Shown here: piece after piece, positions 22,181-31,235 of the stretch | Position numbering within the stretch: position 1 is the first letter of the stretch | Layout of the letters: every line of letters starts with the position of its first letter | Source: an uncultured Anaerotignum sp. | Lineage (GTDB): Bacteria; Bacillota; Clostridia; Lachnospirales; Anaerotignaceae | DNA: 54,041 nt | Direction: 5' to 3' | Assembly: GCF_905212195.1 (NCBI RefSeq) | Contig: NZ_CAJMDQ010000005.1 | Coordinates: 1 to 54,041, forward strand | Position numbers and translations under genes: made by a program | Notes under the pieces: model-generated | Told to the model about the DNA's origin: nothing | The model's input: the letters and a program-made list of their open reading frames with translations, nothing else | Database searches by the model: none

Positions 22181-24199
22181 TTAAGTCAAACCAAACAAAC
22201 AGAAGAAACCGTGAACAGCGGCACACAGACAAATCCCAATCAACGTTGGCAGCAGGAAAGAAATCGCCGTCCATTTCCGGCTGCCCGTTTCCTTTCGAAT
22301 GGTCAGCAGTGTGGTAGCGCAGGGGAAATGGTTCAGAGAAAACAAAATGGCGCAGACAGCCGTCGTCCAAGTCCAGCCGTTTGCAGCCAGCATTGCCCCG
22401 GTCTGGCTGCCCCCTTCCACCAGCATGCCGCTTTGACTGTAAAACATCAGCAGAATGGGCAGTACAATCTCATTGGCAGGCAGTCCCAGCAGAAAAGCCA
22501 TCAAGATAGGGCCGGAAAGCCCCATGAGCCCTCCCAGCGGTTCCAGAAACAAGGCAATCTGTGTCAGCAACGTACCATCTCCCACCGGAATACGCTGAAG
22601 CAGCCAAATGACTGCCCCTGCCGGTGCTGCCGCTGTGATGGCACGCCCCAGCACAAAAATGGTTCTGTCCAGCAAGCTTCTCACAAGAACCTGCCCAATC
22701 TGAGGACGGCGAAAAGGCGGCAATTCCAGCACAAAAGCAGACGACATCCCTTTCAGCACCGTCCGGCTCAAAAAGAAGGAAACCAACAACGTCATGCCCA
22801 CCGAAAGCCCAATGACCAGAAAAAGAGCAAGCCCAGACATCCACGGCTTTCCTACTGACAAAAACACAGCTATCAACAGCAAAATTGTTGGAAATCGCCC
22901 ATTACAAGGCACAAAGTTATTGGTCAATATGGCAATGAGCCTTTCTCTGGGGGAATCAATGATACGACACGCCGTGACCCCTGCGGCATTGCAGCCAAAG
23001 CCCATACAAAGGGTCAACGCCTGTTTGCCGTGAGCACCTGCCCGACGAAACAGCCCATCCAACTGGAACGCAATCCTAGGCAGCAGACCACAGTCCTCCA
23101 ACAGGGTAAACATGGGAAAGAAGATGGCCATAGGCGGCAGCATGACGGAAACCACCCAGCTTACTGTCAAGAACACCCCATCCATGAGCAGGCTTTCCAG
23201 CCAGACAGGACTTGACACCAACGCACTGCGGCATGCTGTCCCCAACTTTGTAAAAGCGGACATAAGCATTTGAGAAGGCACATTGGCTCCCACTGCCGTA
23301 ATCCAGAACACCAACGCCAGCAAAAACAGCATCAACGGTACCCCTGTCCGTTTCCGCAGAAACAGTTTATCCATCCGTGCTGTTGTATCCGCTTTTGCTT
23401 CGTCCTTTTTGCAGATGGCAGCCGTCAGGGTTTCTGCCCGTTTCTGAAAACAAAGGGAACGTTCTTTTCGATAAAGGGCAAAAACTTCTTCCTCCCCTGC
23501 AAAATACGCCTTGCATTTAGTTCTCCATTGACGCAGTTCTCCATCCAACAAAACATCCTCCTGCCAAAGAAAATCCAGCAGGAGCGGTCTGTTTTTGCTT
23601 TCCGGCAGCAGTTTTTCTCCTTCTGCCAGCAGTTCCGCAAAGTCCTCTGGCAAAGCCTTGTGAAAAGGTGTATGACGCACATGGGGCTCCTGCTCCATAA
23701 CTTTCTCCAAAGCTGCTGTCAAATCTGACAATCCTCTTCCCGTTCTGGCAGCCGTTTTCACCACGGGAACACCTGTCAAATCTGACAGCTTTTTATCATC
23801 AATATAAATCCCCTTTTTCTCCGCTTCGTCTGCCAGATTCAGACACAGCACACAGCGTGGCATCAATTCCATGACCTGCAAAGCCAAAGGCAGATGGCGT
23901 TCCAAAGCGGAGGCATCCACAACCACAGCCACAGCGTCGGCATCCCCAAAAGCCAGAAAATCCCGGGCGCAAGCTTCTTCGGCTCCGGCGGAAAAGAGGG
24001 AATAAATCCCCGGCAGGTCTACCAGAACCGCCTCTTGTTCCCCCAGCCAAAACCGTCCTTCTGCCCTGCCTACGGTTTTCCCAGACCAGTTGCCTGTGTG
24101 CTGTTTCAAGCCCGTCAAGGCATTGAACAGGGTGCTTTTTCCTGTATTGGGATTGCCTGCCAAAGCGATGCATGGTCTTTTTTCCTCACCCATCCTCAT
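22181..24199 (-). CDS. feoB: Ferrous iron transporter FeoB
   Basis: A 672-residue Fe(II) transporter: N-terminal cytosolic G-domain with G1 GNPNTGKST, G3 DLPGIYSLF and a helical switch domain, then a membrane part from about residue 295 with Gate motifs (GFGCNAAGVTACRIIDSPRE split over about 430-450) and a second half. The ATG at 24199 overlaps the feoA stop (ATGA), giving translational coupling; an open frame further upstream is not used because it runs through feoA. No feoC follows. Shorter than proteobacterial FeoB (about 770), normal for clostridia. Confidence 0.95.
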   Translation of the reverse strand: MRMGEEKRPCIALAGNPNTGKSTLFNALTGLKQHTGNWSGKTVGRAEGRFWLGEQEAVLVDLPGIYSLFSAGAEEACARDFLAFGDADAVAVVVDASALERHLPLALQVMELMPRCVLCLNLADEAEKKGIYIDDKKLSDLTGVPVVKTAARTGRGLSDLTAALEKVMEQEPHVRHTPFHKALPEDFAELLAEGEKLLPESKNRPLLLDFLWQEDVLLDGELRQWRTKCKAYFAGEEEVFALYRKERSLCFQKRAETLTAAICKKDEAKADTTARMDKLFLRKRTGVPLMLFLLALVFWITAVGANVPSQMLMSAFTKLGTACRSALVSSPVWLESLLMDGVFLTVSWVVSVMLPPMAIFFPMFTLLEDCGLLPRIAFQLDGLFRRAGAHGKQALTLCMGFGCNAAGVTACRIIDSPRERLIAILTNNFVPCNGRFPTILLLIAVFLSVGKPWMSGLALFLVIGLSVGMTLLVSFFLSRTVLKGMSSAFVLELPPFRRPQIGQVLVRSLLDRTIFVLGRAITAAAPAGAVIWLLQRIPVGDGTLLTQIALFLEPLGGLMGLSGPILMAFLLGLPANEIVLPILLMFYSQSGMLVEGGSQTGAMLAANGWTWTTAVCAILFSLNHFPCATTLLTIRKETGSRKWTAISFLLPTLIGICLCAAVHGFFCLFGLT

Positions 24200-24420
24200 T
24201 CCACCGCCTTCACCTGAATTTGTGCCGCATCGCTGTCTCTGAGGGCAATGCGAGTCTGTTTCACATGATACAGGCGTGTGCCGCCCCAAGGGCATGCATA
24301 CAAAGGCACCACCTGACTTTCTTCACAAAATCCCAAGTCCAGCAGACGCAGCAGGCGGCTTTCCACCACCTGACAGCTCTGTCCCAGAGGGACTTCTGAC
24401 AAAAGCATGCTTCCCTCCAT
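24196..24420 (-). CDS. feoA: FeoA ferrous iron transport protein A
   Basis: A 74-residue SH3-like FeoA protein, needed for FeoB function at the inner face of the membrane. It shows the family pattern LSEVPLGQSCQVV, then LLRLLDLGFCEES and a closing TRIALRDSDAAQIQV. ATG 24420 with GGAGGTG 7 bp upstream is chosen; the frame is open upstream but has no RBS. Start of the feoAB operon. I see no clear Fur box in the 64 bp before it. Confidence 0.93.
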   Translation of the reverse strand: MEGSMLLSEVPLGQSCQVVESRLLRLLDLGFCEESQVVPLYACPWGGTRLYHVKQTRIALRDSDAAQIQVKAVE

Positions 24421-24487
24421 ATTCCCACCTCCCGGAAAAATCCTGTTATGCACAATATATGCCGGGCATAAGGGGGTGTGCCTGTAC

Positions 24488-24534
24488 AAAAAAACAGACC
24501 TGCGTTTTCTTACATCGCAAGTCTGTCTGTTTTA
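24488..24534 (-). terminator. Terminator of wal locus (after yycI-like gene)
   Basis: Minus strand: arms AGACAGACTTGCG and CGCAGGTCTGT around ATGTAAGAAAA, followed by seven T. It overlaps the yycI-like stop codon region. Confidence 0.85.
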
Positions 24535-25392
24535 TTCTTCATTGATAAGTTTGCAAGTATAGGCGTTGATGATATAGGGTTCCGCCTGTTCCATGAGATA
24601 AATGCGGTAGCAAGGCACCGCGTAGAGCATACCCTCTTGGGTCTGGCTTTCTTTATCCGACAGGTCGTAGCCCAGTTCCATACGGTTCACCGTTACAGCC
24701 CCTTCCGGCTGGTTTTTCCGCAGTTCCCGCATGAATGTGAGCAATGCTTCATCAGCGTAGAAAATATCCTTTTTCTCGCCGTTGTATCCCACCACAGGGC
24801 AATACACAAACTGCACCTGATAAATGCCTGCCTGAGATACAAACACCCGGAAGTAATTGGAAAATACGATGGTATCGTCATACTTCTCATAGAACACCAC
24901 ACAGTAGCCTTCTTCTGTTTCCAAAATGTCATAGGAAACGAATTCTCCAAAGATTTTCTCTTTGCTGTCCATGTATTCCTCTGCCATTTTCAGGGCATCG
25001 CCCCGGCTCAGCTGACCTTTTTCCTTTGTCACCTGTGGAAATGTGAGGGTTCCATGGGCGCCTTCCACCGTCAGTTCCGACGTTGAAGTACGATACACGG
25101 TACTGGTCTGGCTGGGGACAACGGTGGTCTTTTCGCCGTCAAAAAATGCACGTTCCAAATCTTCCTTGGTATATGTGGGCACCATACATTCCAGACGGCT
25201 CATGGGTTCCGTTTCCGTGATGAGGTCTGTATACATGGTGATGCCGTTTTTGGAAAGCACTTCGAAAATGGCTTTTTCCTGAGAAGCAGTCATGGCGCTC
25301 TCACGGTTCTGCTGATAATTGAGCACTGCCAGACAGGCGTTCAATATCACCAGCAGCACAACAACAAATTTTTTCGCTTTTTGCCACTCCAT
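24532..25392 (-). CDS. YycI-like WalK regulatory protein
   Basis: A 286-residue protein with a single N-terminal membrane anchor (about 8-26) and an extracytoplasmic domain, matching YycI of the WalRK system, which with YycH holds the WalK kinase in check through its membrane helices. Conserved aromatic/acidic strands near the C-terminus (YAVPCYRIYLMEQAEPYIIN) fit the YycI fold. It is the last gene of the locus, 26 bp after the yycH-like gene, and is followed by a strong terminator. Confidence 0.8.
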   Translation of the reverse strand: MEWQKAKKFVVVLLVILNACLAVLNYQQNRESAMTASQEKAIFEVLSKNGITMYTDLITETEPMSRLECMVPTYTKEDLERAFFDGEKTTVVPSQTSTVYRTSTSELTVEGAHGTLTFPQVTKEKGQLSRGDALKMAEEYMDSKEKIFGEFVSYDILETEEGYCVVFYEKYDDTIVFSNYFRVFVSQAGIYQVQFVYCPVVGYNGEKKDIFYADEALLTFMRELRKNQPEGAVTVNRMELGYDLSDKESQTQEGMLYAVPCYRIYLMEQAEPYIINAYTCKLINEE

Positions 25393-25418
25393 AGACTGCC
25401 TCCTTTCTTTTCAGATTC

Positions 25419-26873
25419 TCAGGAATTGGCGGATGCGTTGACCACTGTTTCCGGTTCTGTTTCTGTCACTGCCGTTTGTTCCGGCAGGGTACTGTCTGTT
25501 TCGATGAGGAATATCCGGTCGTAAAGATTTACAAACCACTGCAAACGGATACCTTCCGTTCCGTCTGCAAAATATCCCAGCGCAATGTTTTTGACATCTG
25601 CAATCTCCCGCTGTTCTACCGTTTCCTGATACAGACGGTTGGCGGAGTCCAGCGCGTCAATGAACTGCACATCCAGACTGGCATCTTTTGCACCGGATGC
25701 CTCGTAATTCACCGCATAACGGCGGTATTTCTTAACGGAATTGTTGCTGACCGTCACTTCAATGGCGTGTTTCATGCCGATTTCCTGCTGCACGCTTTCC
25801 GCCAGATACACCGGCAACCCGTTGACGGCGTAATCAAAGTAATAAATCGTTTCATTGCCGCTGCCGCCAATGTCCACCAAATATATATCCGTCTGCAAAG
25901 AAGCGTCATTGGTCATAAAATTGCAGCTAATCTGATAGCCATCCAAAAGGGCTGTTTTGGGGCCATCGCTGCCGTAGTTTTCATAGTTATAGTACTCCAG
26001 CATCCGGTTGCCCGGGTTATAACGGAGCACGACAGAGCTGTCACTGAATACAAAATTCCCGTTTTCATCCCGCTGGCTCCAGTCCACGGAGAAGTTACGG
26101 AAAAACCGTTCTGCCGTATTTTCCAGCAGCACACGGCTTACTGCCCCTTCCTGCTCAAAGGCAGGCACCTGACGCAAGGTGTCATACTGATAAGGCAGCT
26201 CCGCCCACTGGGGCAGGAACAGATTTCGTCTGAGGACAGCAGAGCTGGTTTTCTGCCCGGTGGAGATATAAACCATTTCCCCTTCCGGTTCTGCCTGCAA
26301 TGCCTCAAAAAGTATGGAGGCAGATTTGCTTTTCATGGCACGGTAAACCACGCAGTCATTGGTCTGGGAATTGACAAAATACGCCTTGCTTTCCTCTCCT
26401 GTGCGCCTTGCAGGCACAATGGTGATATAGTCAAAGCTTTCCAAATCCTGACCATTTTTCAGGCTGCGCATGCCCTCCAGATAATCATCCATATTAATCA
26501 TAAAATCATACTGCATGACAATACATTTGTTTTGCAGCATTTCTTTCCAGTCGGCTTTTTCCAATTCCGTGCTTTCGCCGATGTTTTCCGCCAATATCTC
26601 CTGCAAAACGTCGTTGGCTTTTTCCAGCATATCGCTGCTGCCAACATTATCAGGATAATATACGGAAAAATTAGACGCTCCATCCCCTACGGCGTATCTG
26701 GTGGCCAGCAGCGCATTGCTTTCTGCTGCCTCATCCGTAGCAGAAATGGATTCTTTTACTGCACGAAAAAAGTTATGGCCTGCTGTTCCTTCAAGCCATA
26801 ACTCTCCTGTCTGATACACAGCGGCTATGACCAGAACAACAATGATAACATTTGTAATCCTGTTTCTTTTCAT
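25419..26873 (-). CDS. YycH-like WalK regulatory protein
   Basis: A 484-residue protein with one N-terminal membrane anchor (about 6-25) and a large extracytoplasmic part. Position downstream of walK and before a yycI-like gene, length and topology agree with YycH, a partner of YycI that tunes WalK. Sequence similarity to Bacillus YycH is hard to see by eye, so the call leans on context. A C-terminal Thr/Glu-rich tail is present. It starts 43 bp after the small secreted protein gene and shares its promoter. Confidence 0.78.
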   Translation of the reverse strand: MKRNRITNVIIVVLVIAAVYQTGELWLEGTAGHNFFRAVKESISATDEAAESNALLATRYAVGDGASNFSVYYPDNVGSSDMLEKANDVLQEILAENIGESTELEKADWKEMLQNKCIVMQYDFMINMDDYLEGMRSLKNGQDLESFDYITIVPARRTGEESKAYFVNSQTNDCVVYRAMKSKSASILFEALQAEPEGEMVYISTGQKTSSAVLRRNLFLPQWAELPYQYDTLRQVPAFEQEGAVSRVLLENTAERFFRNFSVDWSQRDENGNFVFSDSSVVLRYNPGNRMLEYYNYENYGSDGPKTALLDGYQISCNFMTNDASLQTDIYLVDIGGSGNETIYYFDYAVNGLPVYLAESVQQEIGMKHAIEVTVSNNSVKKYRRYAVNYEASGAKDASLDVQFIDALDSANRLYQETVEQREIADVKNIALGYFADGTEGIRLQWFVNLYDRIFLIETDSTLPEQTAVTETEPETVVNASANS

Positions 26874-26916
26874 TCGATCTCACCGCTTCTTTATGAATTT
26901 ATATTTTCTGCGCCCC

Positions 26917-27348
26917 TTAATACAGACCGGGCAGCGCAATCATGTTTTGCAGATCTTTTTTCAGCTGATTGGGCAGGCGCTTAATCACAACGGTGTAAGA
27001 CGCTTCATCATACCCAGCTTTATCCGCCGTCAGTGTCACATAGTTATAACCCATTTCCAGTCCAACGGTAGCTGCGAAGATTCCCATGGAACCTACAGTC
27101 ACATTCTGTGAGCTTACAACGTTCATATCCCCGTTGGCGTCTTTACAGCTGACAGATACGGAAACCTTTGTATTGGGTTTCGCTTCGCCGTAGATAGTGC
27201 GGCTGCTGTCAAATGTAGATTCTGTTTCTTCCTGATACAGGTCAATACCGCTGCTGACAGTGATGGGAGTTACCTCTGCGGCAAATGCACTGACGGGAGA
27301 AAAGCACAGAAGTCCTGCCAAAACTAAGCCAAACAATCTTTTTTTCAT
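26917..27348 (-). CDS. Small secreted protein of the wal locus, Ig-like fold likely
   Basis: A 143-residue exported protein: signal peptide about 1-25 ending SAFAAE, then a single beta-rich domain (TIYGEAKPNTKVSVSVSCKD; YNYVTLTADKAGYDEASYTV) that looks like a bacterial Ig/PEGA-type module, and a basic C-terminus. ATG 27348 follows AAGGAGGTGA by 5-7 bp; a GTG nine bases earlier lies inside the RBS. It is not part of classical wal operons (walR-walK-yycH-yycI-walJ) and sits right after the hexamer-array promoter. Function unknown; a cell-wall-facing sensor or effector is inferred. Confidence 0.75.
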   Translation of the reverse strand: MKKRLFGLVLAGLLCFSPVSAFAAEVTPITVSSGIDLYQEETESTFDSSRTIYGEAKPNTKVSVSVSCKDANGDMNVVSSQNVTVGSMGIFAATVGLEMGYNYVTLTADKAGYDEASYTVVIKRLPNQLKKDLQNMIALPGLY

Positions 27349-27392
27349 CTCCGTCACCTCCTTACCGTCTACTCGTATTTTTCACTGCCATT

Positions 27393-27447
27393 ATTATACA
27401 GCAAGAATATTACAGTTCTGTTACAGTGCCCTTACAGTTTTTTAACA
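27393..27447 (-). promoter_or_regulatory. Activator-type promoter with four WalR/PhoB-like hexamers
   Basis: Minus strand, in order: TGTTAA (27447-27442), TGTAAG (27436-27431), TGTAAC (27425-27420), TGTAAT (27414-27409), each separated by exactly 5 bp (11-bp period), then 10 bp and a TATAAT -10 (27398-27393). There is no -35 box. TGTWAH-N5-TGTWAH is the published WalR box; three of four hexamers match it fully. It drives the secreted protein and the yycHI-like genes. Confidence 0.75.
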
Positions 27448-27492
27448 CCTGATTTTTCCAGTTACTGCGGTGTCGTTTCGGGAAAAATCCTG

Positions 27493-29304
27493 TCATTCTG
27501 TAGGGCCGCCTGCTTTGAATTCGTGTTCATATTCCAGTTCCGGCCGTTCCTTGGGGAACCACATGGTCATGGTGGTGCCTTTGCCGTATTCACTTTCTGC
27601 CGTCAGGCGACCCTTATGGCTTTCCATGATTTCCTTAGCAATGGCAAGACCCAGACCGGTACCGCCCATGGCACGGCTTCTGGCTTTATCTACACGATAG
27701 AAACGCTCGAAAATACGTGGCAGGTCTTCTCTGGTGATGCCCATACCTGTATCTTTGACGGAAATCTTGTAATATTTCTCGTCCTCTGTAATGAAGATAC
27801 GGATTTTTGCCTGCTCCAAGCTGTATTTGATGGCGTTTGTCACAATGTTATTGACTACCTGACCCACGCGATCTCTGTCGCCGTAAATGATAACGGGATG
27901 GTCGCAAGGCTCAAAGGTCAGTTCCTGATGTTTCGCTTCCGCATGAATCTTGCTCTGGCGAACAGTAGTCATCAAGAATTCGTTCATTTCGATTTCCGTA
28001 ATATTCAGGCGCACCTGCTTATTGTCAAAACGGGAAAGCTGCAATAGATCCCGTACCAGAAACGCCATACGGTCGGATTCGCTGTCGATGATGGACAAGA
28101 ATTCCATAGCTGTTTCCCTGTCGTCCAGCGCCCCTTCCATAAGGGTTTCTGTGTAACTTTTGACTGTTGTCAAAGGCGTACGCAGTTCGTGGGAAACGTT
28201 TGCCACAAATTCTTTCCGCATATCGTCCAGTTTTTTCTGTTCTGTAACGTCCTGCAATACCACCACAACGCCTTCCATTTCATTTTTGGGGTTGTAATGA
28301 GGAGAGAATGTGGCATGGATAAACTGCTTATCCACAGGGAATGTGACTGCCTTAGACGGCTCATCCCCCATATCCAGATAAACGCCGGTGCTGATGTCAA
28401 AGGCACGGATAAAATGGGAAAAGTCCATGTCCATCTTATCCACCTTCAGCATTTCCTCCGCTGCTGTATTGGCAAGCATCAGCTCACCATCCTTGGCAAA
28501 GGAGATAACACCGTCACTCATGTTATGCAAAATGATTTCCATACGGTTTTTCTCTTTGGAGATTTCCGACATGGTCTTTCTCAGTTCCGCCGCCATGTAG
28601 TTGAAACTGCTGGTAAGCTGACCGATTTCGTCATTGCTGCGGACTTTCAGACTCTGATTCAGCTTCCCTTCCGCCATGTTCTTCGCCCCTCTGGTCAGCG
28701 CCAGAATAGGCCCAGTCAGGGTCTGTGCAAATACATAGCCCATGATAGCCGCCAGAAACAGAGCGATAGATACGGCCACAATGATGATTTTCGTGGTTTC
28801 GTTGAGGCTGCTCTGCATATCGCTGGCATCCAGACGGGTATACACGATATATTCCACATTGCCGTTTTCATCCGTTACAGGCAGGGCATAACTCATCCAT
28901 TCTTTCAGCAGACCAAAGGAGTCTGTACTTTTCTTGCCGGAGGAGAATGTGGCTGTGCCGTTCATACCGGCAATGACTGCCTGATCTGTATACTGGGTAA
29001 AAGGCGCTTTTGGCGATGTGGTGGACGCAATGGTTTCCCCTTCGGCATTAAGCACATTTCCCTGGATACCCATGGCATTGGTCACTGTTGACTGCAAGTC
29101 TTCCTGAAAACTGTCCGCATCCCCTGCGTCAATGACCTGTTCCACAATCTTTTCCGCATAGATCTCCAGCTGCTGTCTTGATTTATTTATTTCGATATTC
29201 CTGAGGCTCAGCAGGATATATGTCCCGCTGACGATCATCACAATGAGCACCAGCCCCAGATACATCGCGATCAATTTCCATTTTATGCTGCGCAATGATC
29301 CCAC
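27493..29304 (-). CDS. walK: WalK sensor histidine kinase
   Basis: A 603-residue membrane kinase: helix about 8-30, extracytoplasmic sensor about 31-180, second helix about 175-195, HAMP, cytoplasmic PAS (about 255-355), HisKA with phospho-His in FVANVSHELRTPLTTVKSY and HATPase_c with DTGMGI and GTGLGLAIAKEIM. This order (double-pass sensor, HAMP, PAS, kinase) is that of WalK (YycG), which reads lipid II or cell-wall state. The start is GTG 29304 or TTG 29295; both sit by the same GGAG. Six bp separate it from walR. Confidence 0.93.
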   Translation of the reverse strand: MGSLRSIKWKLIAMYLGLVLIVMIVSGTYILLSLRNIEINKSRQQLEIYAEKIVEQVIDAGDADSFQEDLQSTVTNAMGIQGNVLNAEGETIASTTSPKAPFTQYTDQAVIAGMNGTATFSSGKKSTDSFGLLKEWMSYALPVTDENGNVEYIVYTRLDASDMQSSLNETTKIIIVAVSIALFLAAIMGYVFAQTLTGPILALTRGAKNMAEGKLNQSLKVRSNDEIGQLTSSFNYMAAELRKTMSEISKEKNRMEIILHNMSDGVISFAKDGELMLANTAAEEMLKVDKMDMDFSHFIRAFDISTGVYLDMGDEPSKAVTFPVDKQFIHATFSPHYNPKNEMEGVVVVLQDVTEQKKLDDMRKEFVANVSHELRTPLTTVKSYTETLMEGALDDRETAMEFLSIIDSESDRMAFLVRDLLQLSRFDNKQVRLNITEIEMNEFLMTTVRQSKIHAEAKHQELTFEPCDHPVIIYGDRDRVGQVVNNIVTNAIKYSLEQAKIRIFITEDEKYYKISVKDTGMGITREDLPRIFERFYRVDKARSRAMGGTGLGLAIAKEIMESHKGRLTAESEYGKGTTMTMWFPKERPELEYEHEFKAGGPTE

Positions 29305-29310
29305 TCCGTT

Positions 29311-30015
29311 TTAATCACAATCAAAATAATAACCAACACCCCGTTTGGTGAGGATATAGGCAGGTTTGCCGGGATCGTCCTCGATTTTTTCCCGCAGACG
29401 GCGCACAGTCACGTCAACGGTACGAACATCCCCGAAATACTCATAACCCCATACCTTCTCCAACAGTGTTTCTCTGGAAAATACCTGTCCCTTCTGCTGT
29501 GCCAGAAACTTCAAAAGCTCAAATTCACGCAGTGTCAGGTCGATGGTCTTGCCATCTTTTTTCACTTCGTAGCGGTCAAGGTTCAAAGACAGCTTTCCGT
29601 AAGGAGATGCTTTCTCGTCGGATGCTGCCATGCCTGCCGCTTCCTGAAGGGCAGCCACTTTCCGCAGGTTTGCTTTCACCCGCGCCATGAGCTCCCGCAC
29701 ACCAAAAGGCTTTGTTACATAGTCGTCTGCGCCCATTTCCAGCCCCAGCACTTTGTCCACTTCTTCGGCTCTGGCTGTGAGCATGATAATAGGCGTATGT
29801 TTTTTCTCTCTGATTTTACGGCAAGCCTCATACCCGTCCATTTTGGGCATCATAATGTCCAACAGAATCAGATCGGGATTTTCCTCAAAGGTCTTTCTGA
29901 CCCCTTCTTCCCCATCGGATGCCGTAATGACCTGATACCCCTCTTTTTTCAGGTTAAAGGCAATGATATCTACAATATTTTTTTCGTCGTCTACAATCAA
30001 AACTTTTCTGTCCAT
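29311..30015 (-). CDS. walR: WalR response regulator (OmpR family)
   Basis: A 234-residue OmpR/PhoB-type regulator. Receiver with acidic pair LIVDDEKN, phospho-acceptor Asp53 in LILLDIMMPKMDG, Lys in VTKPFGVRELMARVK; C-terminal winged helix with FSRETLLEKVWGYEYFGD and RTVDVTVRRLREKIE, typical of WalR (YycF), which governs autolysins and wall turnover. Its own promoter is at 30060-30088. It forms an operon with walK; target sites of its type are found downstream at 27409-27447. Confidence 0.94.
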   Translation of the reverse strand: MDRKVLIVDDEKNIVDIIAFNLKKEGYQVITASDGEEGVRKTFEENPDLILLDIMMPKMDGYEACRKIREKKHTPIIMLTARAEEVDKVLGLEMGADDYVTKPFGVRELMARVKANLRKVAALQEAAGMAASDEKASPYGKLSLNLDRYEVKKDGKTIDLTLREFELLKFLAQQKGQVFSRETLLEKVWGYEYFGDVRTVDVTVRRLREKIEDDPGKPAYILTKRGVGYYFDCD

Positions 30016-30059
30016 AGCTTCGATTCCCCCTTCAGAATCAAAATTTTCCCTTTCAAAAA

Positions 30060-30088
30060 ATTATACTAAATTTTGAAGAAAATGTAAA
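30060..30088 (-). promoter_or_regulatory. sigma-A promoter of walRK
   Basis: Minus strand: TTTACA (30088-30083), 17-bp spacer, TATAAT (30065-30060), 45 bp upstream of the walR ATG. Confidence 0.75.
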
Positions 30089-30221
30089 CCAATCCGCTTT
30101 TTTGAACGAAAGATGTGGCAGTTTTGTTCCAGATTGCCCCGTTATCAGACAAGTATACATGGCTTTCTGCAGTTTTCCATGATAGACTGGAAAAAAGGGC
30201 ATATTTAAAGGGGGAATTTGT

Positions 30222-31202
30222 ATGAAAAGATTGATTGTATTGCTGTTATTTGCTTTACTGGCACTTTCCGGCTGCGGACGGGAGATGTGGCTCAAAGGCG
30301 AGGTCATCGGGCGGGAAACCGATGAAAACAGAAACCTGACTGCCATTGTCACAGAAACCGAATCCCACGGAATCGTCCGTTTTCTCCTTACAGAAGATAC
30401 CGTCGTAGACCAGCTAAATGGAGATATCACCGTGGAGGATTTTCTGGGAAATGACGCTGTATATCCTGCTGTTTCTGTCTACGCCAATGCCAATACCAAA
30501 ACATTCGGTTCTTATGAAGGGAAGGAAATCCCCGGCTATACTGCCCTTCTCATCCATCTGGAAGGCGGTTATAAAACAAATACCAAAGTTCTTGCTGACG
30601 GCACCACATTGAACATTGTGGAAAAAGAAGGCGAAAACCGGTATGAACTGGAAGATGGCACACTGCTCCTTACCGAATCTCAGTCCACTGCTTCCGTTCT
30701 GCAAAAACTGAAACCAGAGCCTTTGTATGACCTTTCCGAACTGTTGGAACAGGCTTATGCCGCATACAAAGAAACAGAAAATCCCAGTGATTTTTATCCA
30801 TACTCTGTTTCACAAACAATCTCTCTGACAGCTTCCAATGAGAAACTCTATTATCTTGAAACAGAAGTCAGACTTTCTACGGACATAAACAACACAACTT
30901 CCAACTCTGTAGGACTGGCAGTGGACAGAGAAACAGAAATCCCTATTCCCACTGCCGAACTGTTCACCTGTCCAGAAAATGAAATCGGCACAAATCTTCT
31001 GGCGCTGGCAGACCTGTCTGACGCAAACAGAGCCGCCATGGAATCCGCTTTCCAACTGGAAAATGTGATATTCGTGGGTGATTCCATCTGCATCAAATTT
31101 CCGGAAAACAGCCTTTCCACACAGCCGGAAGGTTATGTGGTTTATTTAGAAGATACAGAAGGCGTCCACGCACTGCTTAAGGACTGGGCAATTCCAGAAT
31201 GA
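30222..31202 (+). CDS. Hypothetical lipoprotein, first of a tandem paralogous pair
   Basis: A 326-residue predicted lipoprotein: MKRLIVLLLFALLALSGCG with lipobox LSGC and acylated Cys18. The N-terminal region (about 20-110; GEVIGRETDENRNL, ESHGIVRFLLTEDT) reads as a small OB-like beta module, and the C-terminal half ends ELFTCPENEIGTNLLALADL ... DWAIPE. RBS AAAGGGGG is 6-7 bp before the ATG. The next gene is a clear paralogue, 33 bp on. Divergent from walR across 206 bp. Function unknown. Confidence 0.78.
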   Translation: MKRLIVLLLFALLALSGCGREMWLKGEVIGRETDENRNLTAIVTETESHGIVRFLLTEDTVVDQLNGDITVEDFLGNDAVYPAVSVYANANTKTFGSYEGKEIPGYTALLIHLEGGYKTNTKVLADGTTLNIVEKEGENRYELEDGTLLLTESQSTASVLQKLKPEPLYDLSELLEQAYAAYKETENPSDFYPYSVSQTISLTASNEKLYYLETEVRLSTDINNTTSNSVGLAVDRETEIPIPTAELFTCPENEIGTNLLALADLSDANRAAMESAFQLENVIFVGDSICIKFPENSLSTQPEGYVVYLEDTEGVHALLKDWAIPE

Positions 31203-31235
31203 AAAATGTATTTTCCGATGAAAGGGGAACGGAAT

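Noticed and set aside
24200..24295. N-terminal extension of FeoB
   Set aside because: The extension runs through the feoA coding region and has no RBS; the ATGA overlap start is normal for feoAB.
25476..26801. 441-codon plus-strand frame over the yycH-like gene
   Set aside because: Antisense shadow; the minus-strand frame has an anchor helix, RBS and conserved locus order.
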